Below, one piece after another: positions 18,737 through 27,291 of a stretch of DNA of 46,724 nucleotides. The stretch lies in NCBI GenBank assembly GCA_905478195.1, contig CAJQHM010000016.1:1-46724 (forward strand), read 5' to 3'. A program made the position numbers and the translations under genes. The stretch's first letter is position 1; each line of letters begins with the position of its first letter. This DNA is from an uncultured Pseudomonadales bacterium. GTDB taxonomy: Bacteria; Pseudomonadota; Gammaproteobacteria; Pseudomonadales; Pseudohongiellaceae. A model generated the notes under the pieces. That model saw only the letters and a list, made by a program, of their open reading frames with translations. It had not been told where the DNA came from and made no database searches.

Positions 18737-21700
18737 CTACTTGTAGCTCAATACTACCTTGTCTTTGCCGTACTCGATCCGCAGACGCTGTATTAAGTCA
18801 TCGGCAGGCGATACCGTCCACTCCTGGCCAAGCATTATACACCCAATAGAGTCTGAACGCCGATAGCGCACCATGACCTGACAGCCCTCTCCCTCTTCAA
18901 GTACCATGGCAGGCCCATGGCCGTTGGCCATTGGGTGGGTATGACGGGCGCCATTAGCCGCGGCGCCTGCCTCCGCGGTCATCACAACGGCCGAATCCTC
19001 ATCCTCTGTGACCTCTACCGGCTTGCGGTAGGGCTCCAGAATGCGCGCCAGGTGTTCACAGAAATCGCTGCCCAGTGACTCGGCCTCGAGGTTCAGCGCT
19101 ACCCGATGGGCATTGCGTCTGCGCGCCGTCGAAAGCGTCATCACACTCTTGCCGCGGCCGCGCATGCCACCGCTGTAGTCATCTATGCTTACGGTACATT
19201 CCACGACCATAATCACATCTTTCTGCAGCACCTCTCGGTATTTCTCGTACTCCTTGGCGAACAGGGAGACTTCGAAACGCGCACTGCGGTCATCCATCAC
19301 CAGAAAGGCGATCGTGTCCCCGGCCTTATTCTTCATAGTACGAATGCTATGCAGGACTCCGGCAATGGTCTGAGGCCCCCGCTCGGGCCGCAGGTTAACC
19401 AGCCTATCCTTAGCTATATGGGAAATCTCATCGAGGAACTCATCGATGGGGTGACCCGACAACCACAGGCCCAGTGTCTCTTTCTCGAGATTAAGGCGAT
19501 GCTGCTCCGCCCAGGCTCGGACGCTGATGTTAGAGGCGCTAAGATCTGCATCCTCAGTACCCGCCGGCGCTATCTCACCGAACATATCATCTACGCCGCT
19601 AGCCTGATTGCGGCTGGACTGCTCCGCCGCCTGCATCGCCTGCGGCAACATCGCCGAGAGTAATGCCCGGGAATAGTCCAGATCTCCCTCGACCATATTA
19701 TCCAATGCGCCGGAGCGAATCAGTGCCTCCATAGTGCGCTTGTTCACGTTCTGCGTATCCACCCGCTGACAGATATCCAGCAGATTGGTAAATGGCCCGT
19801 CTTCCCTTGCGGCGAGTATGCTGCCAACCGGGCCCTCACCCAGGCCCCTGATCGCGCCCAGGCCATACACGATCTCGTCCTGATTGTTGACGGTAAAATT
19901 GAATTGGCCGCGATTAATATCTGGCGGGACAATAGCTAGCTTCATCGAGCGGCATTCGTCGACGAGCGTTACGATCTTGTCGGTGTTCTGCATATCGGCT
20001 GAGAGCACCGCCGCCATGAAGCAGGCTGGATAATGTGTCTTCAGCCACGCTGTCTGATAAGACACCAGGGCATAGGCCGCAGAGTGTGACTTGTTGAAGC
20101 CGTAGCCGGCAAACTTCTCCATCAGGTCGAAGATTGACGTAGACAGATCGGCATCGATCCCTCGCTTTCCGGCGCCCTCCATAAACAAGATGCGCTGCTT
20201 CGCCATCTCCTCGGGCTTCTTCTTGCCCATGGCCTTGCGCAGAATGTCCGCGCCTGCCAAAGAGTAGCTGGCGAGGACCTGGGCTATCTGCATCACCTGC
20301 TCTTGATAAAGGATGACACCGTAGGTGTTACTCAGTACCGGCTCTAACTCGGGGTGGGGATAGACCACCTGAGTGCGCCCGTGTTTGCGATCGATAAAAT
20401 CGTCAACCATGCCCGACTGCAGCGGGCCGGGTCGAAACAGCGCCACCAGGGCAATGATATCTTCGAAACAATTCGGTACCTGGCGCTTGATGAGGTCCTT
20501 CATGCCGCGGGATTCCAACTGGAACACGGCGGTAGTTTCTGCCTTCTGTAGCAATCGGTAAACACGCTCGTCGGTAAGCGGCAGATTGGTGATATCCACC
20601 GGCTCGACACCCTCGCCCGCCCTCTCGTTGATCATCTTCACTGCCCAATCGATAATCGTCAGCGTACGCAGACCCAGGAAGTCGAACTTAACCAGCCCGG
20701 CTGTCTCCACATCGTTCTTATCGAACTGGGTGACTAGGCCCTGCCCCGATTCATCGCAGTACAGCGGGGTGAAATCGGTCAGCTTGGTGGGCGCGATGAC
20801 CACGCCACCTGCGTGCTTGCCTACGTTACGGGTGATGCCCTCCAGCTTATAGGCCATCTCCATGATTTCCTGCGCGTCTTCATCGGAGTCGACGAATTCG
20901 CCCAGCAGGGGCTCTACCTCGAATGCCTTCTTCAGCGTCATGCCCGGTTCGAAGGGAATCAATTTCGACAGCTTGTCGGCCAGGGCATAGGGCTTGCTCT
21001 GCACCCTGGCCACATCACGCACAACGGCCTTGGCCGCCATGGTACCGAAGGTGATGATCTGCGATACCGCATCCTTGCCATACAACTCGGCAACATGCGC
21101 AATAACGCGGTCGCGACCCTCCATGCAGAAGTCGACGTCGAAATCCGGCATCGATACCCGCTCCGGATTCAGGAAGCGTTCGAACAGCAGGTCATACTTA
21201 AGTGGGTCGATATCTGTGATGCGGAGCGCATAGGCCACAATGGAACCGGCACCCGATCCACGCCCGGGGCCTACCGGAATGCCGTTGTCTTTCGACCACT
21301 GAATAAACTCCATCACGATGAGGAAGTAGCCAGCGAAACCCATCTGATTGATTACGTTCAGCTCAAACTGCAGACGCTCCCAGTAGGGCTTCTCAACGTC
21401 TTTGCTCTCGTAGTCCTCACCATAGAGACTGCGCAGACGCTCTCTCAGCCCCTGTGAACTAAGATCAGAGAAGAACTGATCCATGGTCATGCCTGCGGGC
21501 ACGGGATAATTGGGCAGACTGGGCTGATCCAGCACCAGCGAGAGATTGCAGCGCTTCACTATCTCCCAAGCATTCTCCAATGCCTCCGGGATATCGCTAA
21601 ACAACTCGTTCATCTCGGCAGCAGTCTTCAAATACTGTTGCTCGGTGTAATTGTGCGGCCTGCGCGAATCATCCAGGGTGCGACGCTCGTTGATGCAAAC

Positions 21701-22357
21701 CCTAACCTCATGCGCGTCGAAATCTTCCTGATCGATGAAGCGCACATCGTTTGTCGCGACGACCGGGCAATCGGATTTCAGCGCGAGAGCGATTGCGGCC
21801 TCGATGTAGTCTTCTTCCTCGGCCTTGCCCACCCGCTGCAGCTCTAGATAAAAACTATTCGGGAACAGCTGCTTCCACTCGCTGAGCAACTCAAACGCCA
21901 GATCCGCCTCTTCCGCCAGCAGCGCCATGCCAATGTCGCTGTTCTGCGCACCGGATAACGCAATCAGACCATCGACGCGGCCCTGGAGTTGCGACTTACG
22001 CACCACCGGCTCACTCTGGTTTGGATTCTCAGTGTACAGCTCGGAGATGAGCTTGGTCAGGCTTAGATAGCCGGCTTCGTTTTTTACCAGAAGCACCAGG
22101 CGGGTCTGCTTCGATCGGTCGTCACTCTCTACCAGAACATCGCAACCACAGACCGGCTTGATGCCAGCCCCTAAGGCTGCCTTGTAAAATTTAATTAGGG
22201 AGAACATATTTGCCAGATCGGTAATGGCTACCGCCGGCATGGAAAGTTCGCGCAGCTTTGCTATGAGTGGCTTGATGGTAACGATGCCATCATTGATCGA
22301 AAATTCTGTGTGTAATCGTAGATGCGCGAAGGGCTGATTAGGCGAATTTTCAGACAT
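18737..22357 (-). CDS. dnaE: DNA polymerase III subunit alpha
   Basis: Catalytic subunit of the replicative polymerase, 1206 residues, normal for proteobacterial DnaE1. Order of domains: PHP (HLRLHTEFSINDGIV at 12-26, to ~270), palm with the catalytic acidic motif PDFDVDF at 404-410 and FDFLGLRTL near 560, fingers with GYGFNKSHSAAYALVSYQTAWLK, tandem helix-hairpin-helix (GLGAIRGLGEGPV), OB fold (TIAGVLHSIRTMKNKAGDTIAFLVMDD) near 1000, and the C-terminal tau-binding region. An Ala/Gly/His-rich low-complexity stretch lies around residue 1130-1150. The adjacent rnhB upstream and accA downstream match the Pseudomonas order. Confidence 0.99.
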   Translation of the reverse strand: MSENSPNQPFAHLRLHTEFSINDGIVTIKPLIAKLRELSMPAVAITDLANMFSLIKFYKAALGAGIKPVCGCDVLVESDDRSKQTRLVLLVKNEAGYLSLTKLISELYTENPNQSEPVVRKSQLQGRVDGLIALSGAQNSDIGMALLAEEADLAFELLSEWKQLFPNSFYLELQRVGKAEEEDYIEAAIALALKSDCPVVATNDVRFIDQEDFDAHEVRVCINERRTLDDSRRPHNYTEQQYLKTAAEMNELFSDIPEALENAWEIVKRCNLSLVLDQPSLPNYPVPAGMTMDQFFSDLSSQGLRERLRSLYGEDYESKDVEKPYWERLQFELNVINQMGFAGYFLIVMEFIQWSKDNGIPVGPGRGSGAGSIVAYALRITDIDPLKYDLLFERFLNPERVSMPDFDVDFCMEGRDRVIAHVAELYGKDAVSQIITFGTMAAKAVVRDVARVQSKPYALADKLSKLIPFEPGMTLKKAFEVEPLLGEFVDSDEDAQEIMEMAYKLEGITRNVGKHAGGVVIAPTKLTDFTPLYCDESGQGLVTQFDKNDVETAGLVKFDFLGLRTLTIIDWAVKMINERAGEGVEPVDITNLPLTDERVYRLLQKAETTAVFQLESRGMKDLIKRQVPNCFEDIIALVALFRPGPLQSGMVDDFIDRKHGRTQVVYPHPELEPVLSNTYGVILYQEQVMQIAQVLASYSLAGADILRKAMGKKKPEEMAKQRILFMEGAGKRGIDADLSTSIFDLMEKFAGYGFNKSHSAAYALVSYQTAWLKTHYPACFMAAVLSADMQNTDKIVTLVDECRSMKLAIVPPDINRGQFNFTVNNQDEIVYGLGAIRGLGEGPVGSILAAREDGPFTNLLDICQRVDTQNVNKRTMEALIRSGALDNMVEGDLDYSRALLSAMLPQAMQAAEQSSRNQASGVDDMFGEIAPAGTEDADLSASNISVRAWAEQHRLNLEKETLGLWLSGHPIDEFLDEISHIAKDRLVNLRPERGPQTIAGVLHSIRTMKNKAGDTIAFLVMDDRSARFEVSLFAKEYEKYREVLQKDVIMVVECTVSIDDYSGGMRGRGKSVMTLSTARRRNAHRVALNLEAESLGSDFCEHLARILEPYRKPVEVTEDEDSAVVMTAEAGAAANGARHTHPMANGHGPAMVLEEGEGCQVMVRYRRSDSIGCIMLGQEWTVSPADDLIQRLRIEYGKDKVVLSYK

Positions 22358-22429
22358 GTATGAATCTAATTATTTGGCAATGGACGAGCTTCCAATATAC
22401 CTTTTTTTGAGTGAAAACGGGACAAAAGT

Positions 22430-23047
22430 TTAGCGGCTTAACCCAGCTTCCAGAATGCGTGCCACCGGTGCGAATGTGCGCCGGTGAACCGGCGTCGGGC
22501 CCAGAGATTTTAGCGCAGCCAGGTGCGCCGGCGTTGGATAGCCCATGTTCTGTGCAAAGCCATAGCCGGGGAACTGTCTATCCAGTTCCTGCATCTCGGT
22601 ATCGCGAGTCACCTTTGCGATTATCGATGCGGCAGAGATAGCCGGGATCAGCGAGTCGCCTTTAACGATGGCCTCGGCGGCGTATTGCCACTTCGGGCAG
22701 CGGTTGCCGTCTACGTAGACGAAATCGGGTTGCACCTGTAAAGCTTCGACAGCCCTGTGCATTGCCAGCAGGCTCGCATGCAGAATATTCATTTGCTCGA
22801 TCTCTTGTACTGATGCGCGGCCTAAGGCAAAGCAGCGGGCATTACTAAGGATGTCCTCGAAACATCGCTGGCGCTGCTTCGCAGACAGCTTCTTGGAGTC
22901 GGCTAGACCAGTAATTGGTTTTAAGGGATCCAGTATTACGGCGGCGGCAACCACATCCCCTGCCAGCGGACCTCGGCCGACTTCATCGGTACCCGCTATC
23001 AGTCTCGCCGTGTCGGCAGTCTTGCCTAAACTGGATTGCCCTGTCAT
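22430..23047 (-). CDS. rnhB: Ribonuclease HII
   Basis: Cleaves the RNA strand in RNA/DNA hybrids and starts ribonucleotide excision repair. 205 residues. The [19 protein letters not shown] block carries the first catalytic Asp-Glu pair (Asp20, Glu21 approx.), [12 protein letters not shown] follows, then [10 protein letters not shown] and the Asp of VTRDTEMQ. The ATG follows directly after the lpxB TAG stop with no spacer, so the two are probably translated together. dnaE starts 72 bp downstream. Confidence 0.97.
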   Translation of the reverse strand: MTGQSSLGKTADTARLIAGTDEVGRGPLAGDVVAAAVILDPLKPITGLADSKKLSAKQRQRCFEDILSNARCFALGRASVQEIEQMNILHASLLAMHRAVEALQVQPDFVYVDGNRCPKWQYAAEAIVKGDSLIPAISAASIIAKVTRDTEMQELDRQFPGYGFAQNMGYPTPAHLAALKSLGPTPVHRRTFAPVARILEAGLSR

Positions 23048-24208
23048 CTATTGCGCCACACTGTCTTCGATCAAGCCAGCAACGGCTGCGGCAGCCTGTG
23101 CCGAGGCGTCTAGGCGAAGACTGCGGTGTATCTTCTCGAATTCCTGCATCAAGCCTGCGTGATCCTCGGCACCGGAGATATGACTAACGATGCCATCGCG
23201 CACCTTTGCCGCAGTGAGATCGTGTTGAATATATTCGGGAACCAGCTGGCGTCCGGCGAGAAGATTCGGCAGCGCAACATAGGGAATCTTAACCAGACGA
23301 GAGGCAATGGCAAAGGTAATGGCGGCAAGCTTGTAGCCTACGATCATTGGTCGCCTTAGCAACAGTGTCTCCAGTGTAGCGGTACCCGAGGACAGCACCA
23401 CCAGATCTGCCGCACTGATCGCCCCATGAGAATCGTCGACCAGAATAAATCGCTCCCCGCGAAAGAGTGACATCTCTCGTAGCAGCGCGTTGATCTGAGC
23501 GTAGTTCGCGGCACTGCTATAGGGGATAAGAAACTTTAGGTTCGGGCAGTCTGTTAGCGACTGCACTGCGGCATTCAGAAACACCGGCGCGAGTCGCTTG
23601 ATCTCGCCGCCGCGACTACCGGGCATCAGCGTAACTATGCTGTCATCGGCCCGTAGATCAAATTTCTTCCGCGAGCGTAACTTGTGGTCTTCAAAACCCA
23701 GACTATCGGCAAGGGGGTGGCCCACGCACTTAACCGCCACACCATGTTGCTCGTAAACCGCCGTCTCGAAGGGAAACAGTGTCAGCATCAGGTCCACGGC
23801 GCGTTTAACCTTATGGATTCTCTTTTCTCTATAGGCCCACAGGCTGGGACTGACATAGTGAACGGTCTTGATATTCTCCTGCTTTAATTCTTCTTCCAGA
23901 CGCAGGTTGAAATCAGGGCTGTCTATGCCGATAAAGGCAAGCGGCCGCCGCTTGATGAAATATTCCTTGAGTCGCCTCTTCAGTGCGAATAGCTCGGGCA
24001 ACCTACCCAATGGCTCGACGAAGCCCATGACCGAGAGTCGCTCCATATCGGCCAGGGAGGTAAAACCCAGGGCAATCATGTCGGGGCCGCCGACTCCGAT
24101 GAACTCAGCATCGGGATATTTTTTACGAAACGCAGCGATCAGGCCAGCACCGAGAATATCCCCCGATTTTTCGCCTGCAACAATGCCGATTAAAGGAGCT
24201 TCGCTCAT
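23048..24208 (-). CDS. lpxB: Lipid-A-disaccharide synthase
   Basis: Glycosyltransferase (GT19) that joins UDP-2,3-diacylglucosamine and lipid X into the lipid A disaccharide at the inner membrane. 386 residues from ATG 24208 (MSEAPLIGIVAGEKSGD), which matches the family start; a GTG at 24247 would add 13 residues. Conserved blocks: GEKSGDILGAGLI, FIGVGGPDM, FIGIDSPDFNLRL, VHYVSPSLWAY, LMLTLFPFE, VGHPLAD and LMPGSRGGEI. It sits in the lpxD-fabZ-lpxA-lpxB-rnhB cluster; lpxA ends 75 bp upstream. Confidence 0.97.
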   Translation of the reverse strand: MSEAPLIGIVAGEKSGDILGAGLIAAFRKKYPDAEFIGVGGPDMIALGFTSLADMERLSVMGFVEPLGRLPELFALKRRLKEYFIKRRPLAFIGIDSPDFNLRLEEELKQENIKTVHYVSPSLWAYREKRIHKVKRAVDLMLTLFPFETAVYEQHGVAVKCVGHPLADSLGFEDHKLRSRKKFDLRADDSIVTLMPGSRGGEIKRLAPVFLNAAVQSLTDCPNLKFLIPYSSAANYAQINALLREMSLFRGERFILVDDSHGAISAADLVVLSSGTATLETLLLRRPMIVGYKLAAITFAIASRLVKIPYVALPNLLAGRQLVPEYIQHDLTAAKVRDGIVSHISGAEDHAGLMQEFEKIHRSLRLDASAQAAAAVAGLIEDSVAQ

Positions 24209-24283
24209 AATTTGAGGTATCGAGACAATTTGGCTTTCATTGCCCACACATAGGTGAACTTGAGTTGAAGGGCTGCGGAACTA

Positions 24284-25057
24284 CTAGCGATGTATTCCCT
24301 TCGAAGAACTCTCCAGCGAGTCGATGAGAACCTGCATAGCCTCGCAGTCTTCGCGCAATACTTTTAGTTCTGCTATCGCCTCGGACAAGCCGCGACCGCG
24401 CAGATAGATGATCTTGAACGCCGTGCGCAGCTGTTTGATTGTAGGCTTGTCGAAGCCTCGTCGCTCCAGGCCTATGCTATTAATCGCTCTTACCGCCGCA
24501 GGCTGACCGCTGACGATCATATAGGCCGGCACATCGTGATCGATGTGTGTCACACCGCCGACCATCGCATGAGCGCCTATCCTCAGAAACTGATTTACCC
24601 CGGCATAGCCACCGAGAATAGCCCAGTCATCGACTTCGACGTGACCGGAGATACCGACATTGTTGGCAAAAATCGTGTTGCTCCCCACTATGCAGTCGTG
24701 AGCAATGTGCACATAGGGCATGAACAGATTATCGCTGCCAACTCGCGTCAGCCCGCCGCCGGACTCGGTACCGCGATGCAGGTTAGACCCTTCGCGCAGG
24801 ACATTATTATCGCCAATCTCAAGCCAGGTTTCTTCGCCATGAAATTTCTTATCTGCGGGGTCTTCACCGACCGAACTAAACTGGAAAATTCGATTGTTCT
24901 TGCCAATCTTTGTGTTGCTGCGAATTATGACATGGGAGTCTATAACCGTACCCGAACCAATTTGCACATTGGGGCCAATGATAGTCCAGGGCCCTATCGT
25001 TACATCGGAATCTATTTCAGCTTTAGGATCAATCCTGGCACTGGAATCAATCGACAT
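24284..25057 (-). CDS. lpxA: UDP-N-acetylglucosamine acyltransferase
   Basis: First committed step of lipid A synthesis: moves a 3-hydroxyacyl chain from ACP to UDP-GlcNAc. 257 residues from ATG 25057, which is preceded by the strong AGGAAGG. Left-handed beta-helix hexapeptide repeats run from about 5 to 190 ([22 protein letters not shown]), with the catalytic His in [11 protein letters not shown]; the helical C-terminal part follows. The start overlaps the fabZ stop by 11 bp. A GTG at 25075 is possible but lacks the ribosome site. Confidence 0.97.
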   Translation of the reverse strand: MSIDSSARIDPKAEIDSDVTIGPWTIIGPNVQIGSGTVIDSHVIIRSNTKIGKNNRIFQFSSVGEDPADKKFHGEETWLEIGDNNVLREGSNLHRGTESGGGLTRVGSDNLFMPYVHIAHDCIVGSNTIFANNVGISGHVEVDDWAILGGYAGVNQFLRIGAHAMVGGVTHIDHDVPAYMIVSGQPAAVRAINSIGLERRGFDKPTIKQLRTAFKIIYLRGRGLSEAIAELKVLREDCEAMQVLIDSLESSSKGIHR

Positions 25058-25496
25058 CCACCTTCCTCTCTGCACACATAATAATCATTGTACCCACCAG
25101 CTCTTCGCCTACGCTGGCGCGGCAGGCAAATTTGTAGATGCCGCGCTTGTTAGTGACAATTTCTGCCGCTAGGGTGAGGCAGTCACCGGGCACAACCGGT
25201 CTACGCAGGCGTACATTATCTGCACCCACGAAATAATAGAGATAACCGTCTTTCGGTTTCTTTTCCTGACTCTTAAAACCTAACACACCGGCCGCCTGAG
25301 CTAGAGCTTCGATGATAAGCACGCCGGGCATGATTGGCTGGCTGGGAAAGTGACCGTTGAAGAATGGTTCGTTAACAGTCACATTCTTATACGCTACGAT
25401 AGATTTACCTAAATCCATCTCAACGACCCTATCCACCAGCAAAAAGGGATAGCGCTGGGGAAGGTACTCTTTTATTTCTTCGACGGTCATTAGCAT
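25047..25496 (-). CDS. fabZ: 3-hydroxyacyl-[ACP] dehydratase FabZ
   Basis: Dehydrates 3-hydroxyacyl-ACP in fatty acid elongation and competes with LpxA/LpxD for the same 3-hydroxyacyl-ACP. About 149 residues from ATG 25496; ATG 25490 or GTG 25511 are alternatives. Hot-dog fold with [14 protein letters not shown], the catalytic His in [12 protein letters not shown] and the catalytic Glu in [11 protein letters not shown]. It lies between lpxD and lpxA and overlaps lpxA, so the branch-point enzymes are made together. Confidence 0.97.
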   Translation of the reverse strand: MLMTVEEIKEYLPQRYPFLLVDRVVEMDLGKSIVAYKNVTVNEPFFNGHFPSQPIMPGVLIIEALAQAAGVLGFKSQEKKPKDGYLYYFVGADNVRLRRPVVPGDCLTLAAEIVTNKRGIYKFACRASVGEELVGTMIIMCAERKVDVD

Positions 25497-25573
25497 CAGT
25501 GGTTCTCTCACCTATCTGGCGCTCCCTTTGGAGCGCTGTAGGCTTGTTAGTTATTCTGTTGGTATTTCTCTGT

Positions 25574-26605
25574 TTAGTTCTTATCGGTAGATTTCTCGAT
25601 TTCTTTCAATCTCTTGGCAATACTGTCCAATTGCTGAAAACGAATCGCATTGCGCTTCCACTGGGATGTCTTCGCCTGAATTGTCCCTGTGGAATACATG
25701 CCTGCCTGCGGGATCGACTGACTCACCAGCGACATCGCGCTGACCTGTACCTTATCGGCAATGCTGATGTGGCCTACGGCCCCAGAGCCGCCACCCATTA
25801 TGCAGTACTTACCGATGGTCACGCTTCCGGCTAGGCCTACGCAGCCACAGATAATCGTGTGCTCGCCTATCTTGCAGTTATGGGCTATCTGCACCTGAGA
25901 GTCGATCTTCACGCCCTTAGCTATTTCGGTGTCTTCCAGCGCACCTCGGTCGATAGTAGTACACGCACCGATTTCGACATCATCACCAATTTTGACAGCG
26001 CCCAGCTGCTGAATCTTAACAGATTTGCTTCCGTCGAAGGCAAAGCCAAAGCCGTCGGCACCTAGTACCGCCCCAGAGTGAATCTCGACATTTTTCCCCA
26101 GGGTGACACGGTGATAGAGGGTCACGTTGCGATGCAGCTTGCAGCCATCACCGAGAATCGAATTCTGGCCTATCACGCAACCAGCTCCGATAACCACATC
26201 GTTACCCAGTTTTACATTGGCCTCTATGACGACATTTGCCGCAATGCTTACGTTCTCTCCTAACTCAGCAGACGCATCCACGCAGGCAGAATAATGAACA
26301 CCAGCGCCCTGTCTTGGTGAGTTATCGAATAATTGAGTCGCCAGTGCAAAGGCAACATAGGGCTTTGCCGTAACGAGCTTATTGCCGCTACAACGATCCA
26401 GGTATTTTTCTTCGACAAGAATTGCAGATGCCTGACTAGTCTTTAGCTGATCTGCATAGAAGGGATTACTGAAGAAACTTAGCTGGCCAGAGCTGGCATT
26501 CTGCAGCGTAGCCAGGCCAGTTATCACAACCTGGCCATCGCCAACGAGTTCGGCGCTCAGCAACTTCGCTAGCTCCGCCAATGTGTAATTTAGTTTATGT
26601 GTCAC
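25574..26605 (-). CDS. lpxD: UDP-3-O-acylglucosamine N-acyltransferase
   Basis: Third lipid A step: N-acylates UDP-3-O-acyl-glucosamine from 3-hydroxyacyl-ACP. 343 residues. The N-terminal uridine-binding domain (TLAELAKLLSAELVGDG, ~8-100) is followed by a long hexapeptide-repeat beta-helix (~105-290, with the catalytic His in VQIAHNCKIGEHT) and a C-terminal helix ending in a Lys-rich tail. The start is GTG (26605); no ATG precedes the conserved region. It lies 32 bp after skp. The 77-bp gap to fabZ holds A-rich, faintly repeated sequence beginning at the stop codon. Confidence 0.96.
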   Translation of the reverse strand: MTHKLNYTLAELAKLLSAELVGDGQVVITGLATLQNASSGQLSFFSNPFYADQLKTSQASAILVEEKYLDRCSGNKLVTAKPYVAFALATQLFDNSPRQGAGVHYSACVDASAELGENVSIAANVVIEANVKLGNDVVIGAGCVIGQNSILGDGCKLHRNVTLYHRVTLGKNVEIHSGAVLGADGFGFAFDGSKSVKIQQLGAVKIGDDVEIGACTTIDRGALEDTEIAKGVKIDSQVQIAHNCKIGEHTIICGCVGLAGSVTIGKYCIMGGGSGAVGHISIADKVQVSAMSLVSQSIPQAGMYSTGTIQAKTSQWKRNAIRFQQLDSIAKRLKEIEKSTDKN

Positions 26606-26637
26606 CTGACACTAACCTGATAGGAAGACCCTCGCTA

Positions 26638-27150
26638 CTACTGAACGTTCTCATTGAGCTTGGCAGTAACCTTGGCAGTAATATCCAGAACAGGCGCGAA
26701 ATAAGGCGCGGTATCTGAATTAAGTATAAGATCGTATCCGCCTTCTGCCACAACATCGGTAACGGCAGCAGCCAGGTCTGCCTGCATGCTCTCTAGGAAT
26801 TCCTGGTTCTTTTGTTGCAGCGCAGTCTGCACTCTTTCCTGAATCAGCTGCAGCTGAACCTGCAAGTCTTGCGCATTGGAATTCATGCGGCTGATTTCCT
26901 GCTCGCTCATGACAGCTTCGTTCTGTTGGAATTCTTCGCGTAGCGCATTTAGCTGATCGGTAAGCTCTTGAGCTCTAACCTCATCGGAGTTAAATTCCTG
27001 CTCCAATTCTTCTTGCACGACACGCGCCGCATCCGAGTTAAACAATGCCTGCAATGCGTTCAGCACACCTATTTTGGTATCCTGAGCAGCGGCGCCTTGA
27101 GACACAAGCACCAAACTTAAACAGACGATTAGACTCTTAAATATTTTCAC
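26638..27150 (-). CDS. skp: Periplasmic chaperone Skp/OmpH
   Basis: Holds unfolded outer-membrane proteins on the way to the Bam complex. With the GTG at 27150 (GGAG 8 nt upstream) the protein has 170 residues and a clean signal peptide (basic start, hydrophobic core, cleavage after QGAAA). An ATG at 27174 would add eight residues with no benefit. The mature part begins DTKIGVLNALQALFNSD, the usual OmpH start, followed by a long Glu/Gln-rich coiled coil (~45-135) for the tentacle arms. Lies directly after bamA, as usual. Confidence 0.94.
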   Translation of the reverse strand: MKIFKSLIVCLSLVLVSQGAAAQDTKIGVLNALQALFNSDAARVVQEELEQEFNSDEVRAQELTDQLNALREEFQQNEAVMSEQEISRMNSNAQDLQVQLQLIQERVQTALQQKNQEFLESMQADLAAAVTDVVAEGGYDLILNSDTAPYFAPVLDITAKVTAKLNENVQ

Positions 27151-27291
27151 GGTAATTCTCCAATTCTTACTCATACTGTCGAGTATTCGCTCAACAAGCT
27201 AAATCAATTTTTGCACATACACGTGTATCCAAAACACGCAATTTACATTCTGTGATCTTTGAGCAGTGCAGGCTCTTTGGATCGAGACTAA

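Noticed and set aside
20813-21457. 214-codon open frame on + strand
   Set aside because: Antisense to the catalytic part of dnaE.
25535-25582. Possible 13-bp repeats at the lpxD stop
   Set aside because: Units align only with gaps in A-rich sequence; may be part of the stop-anchored pattern but not supported alone.
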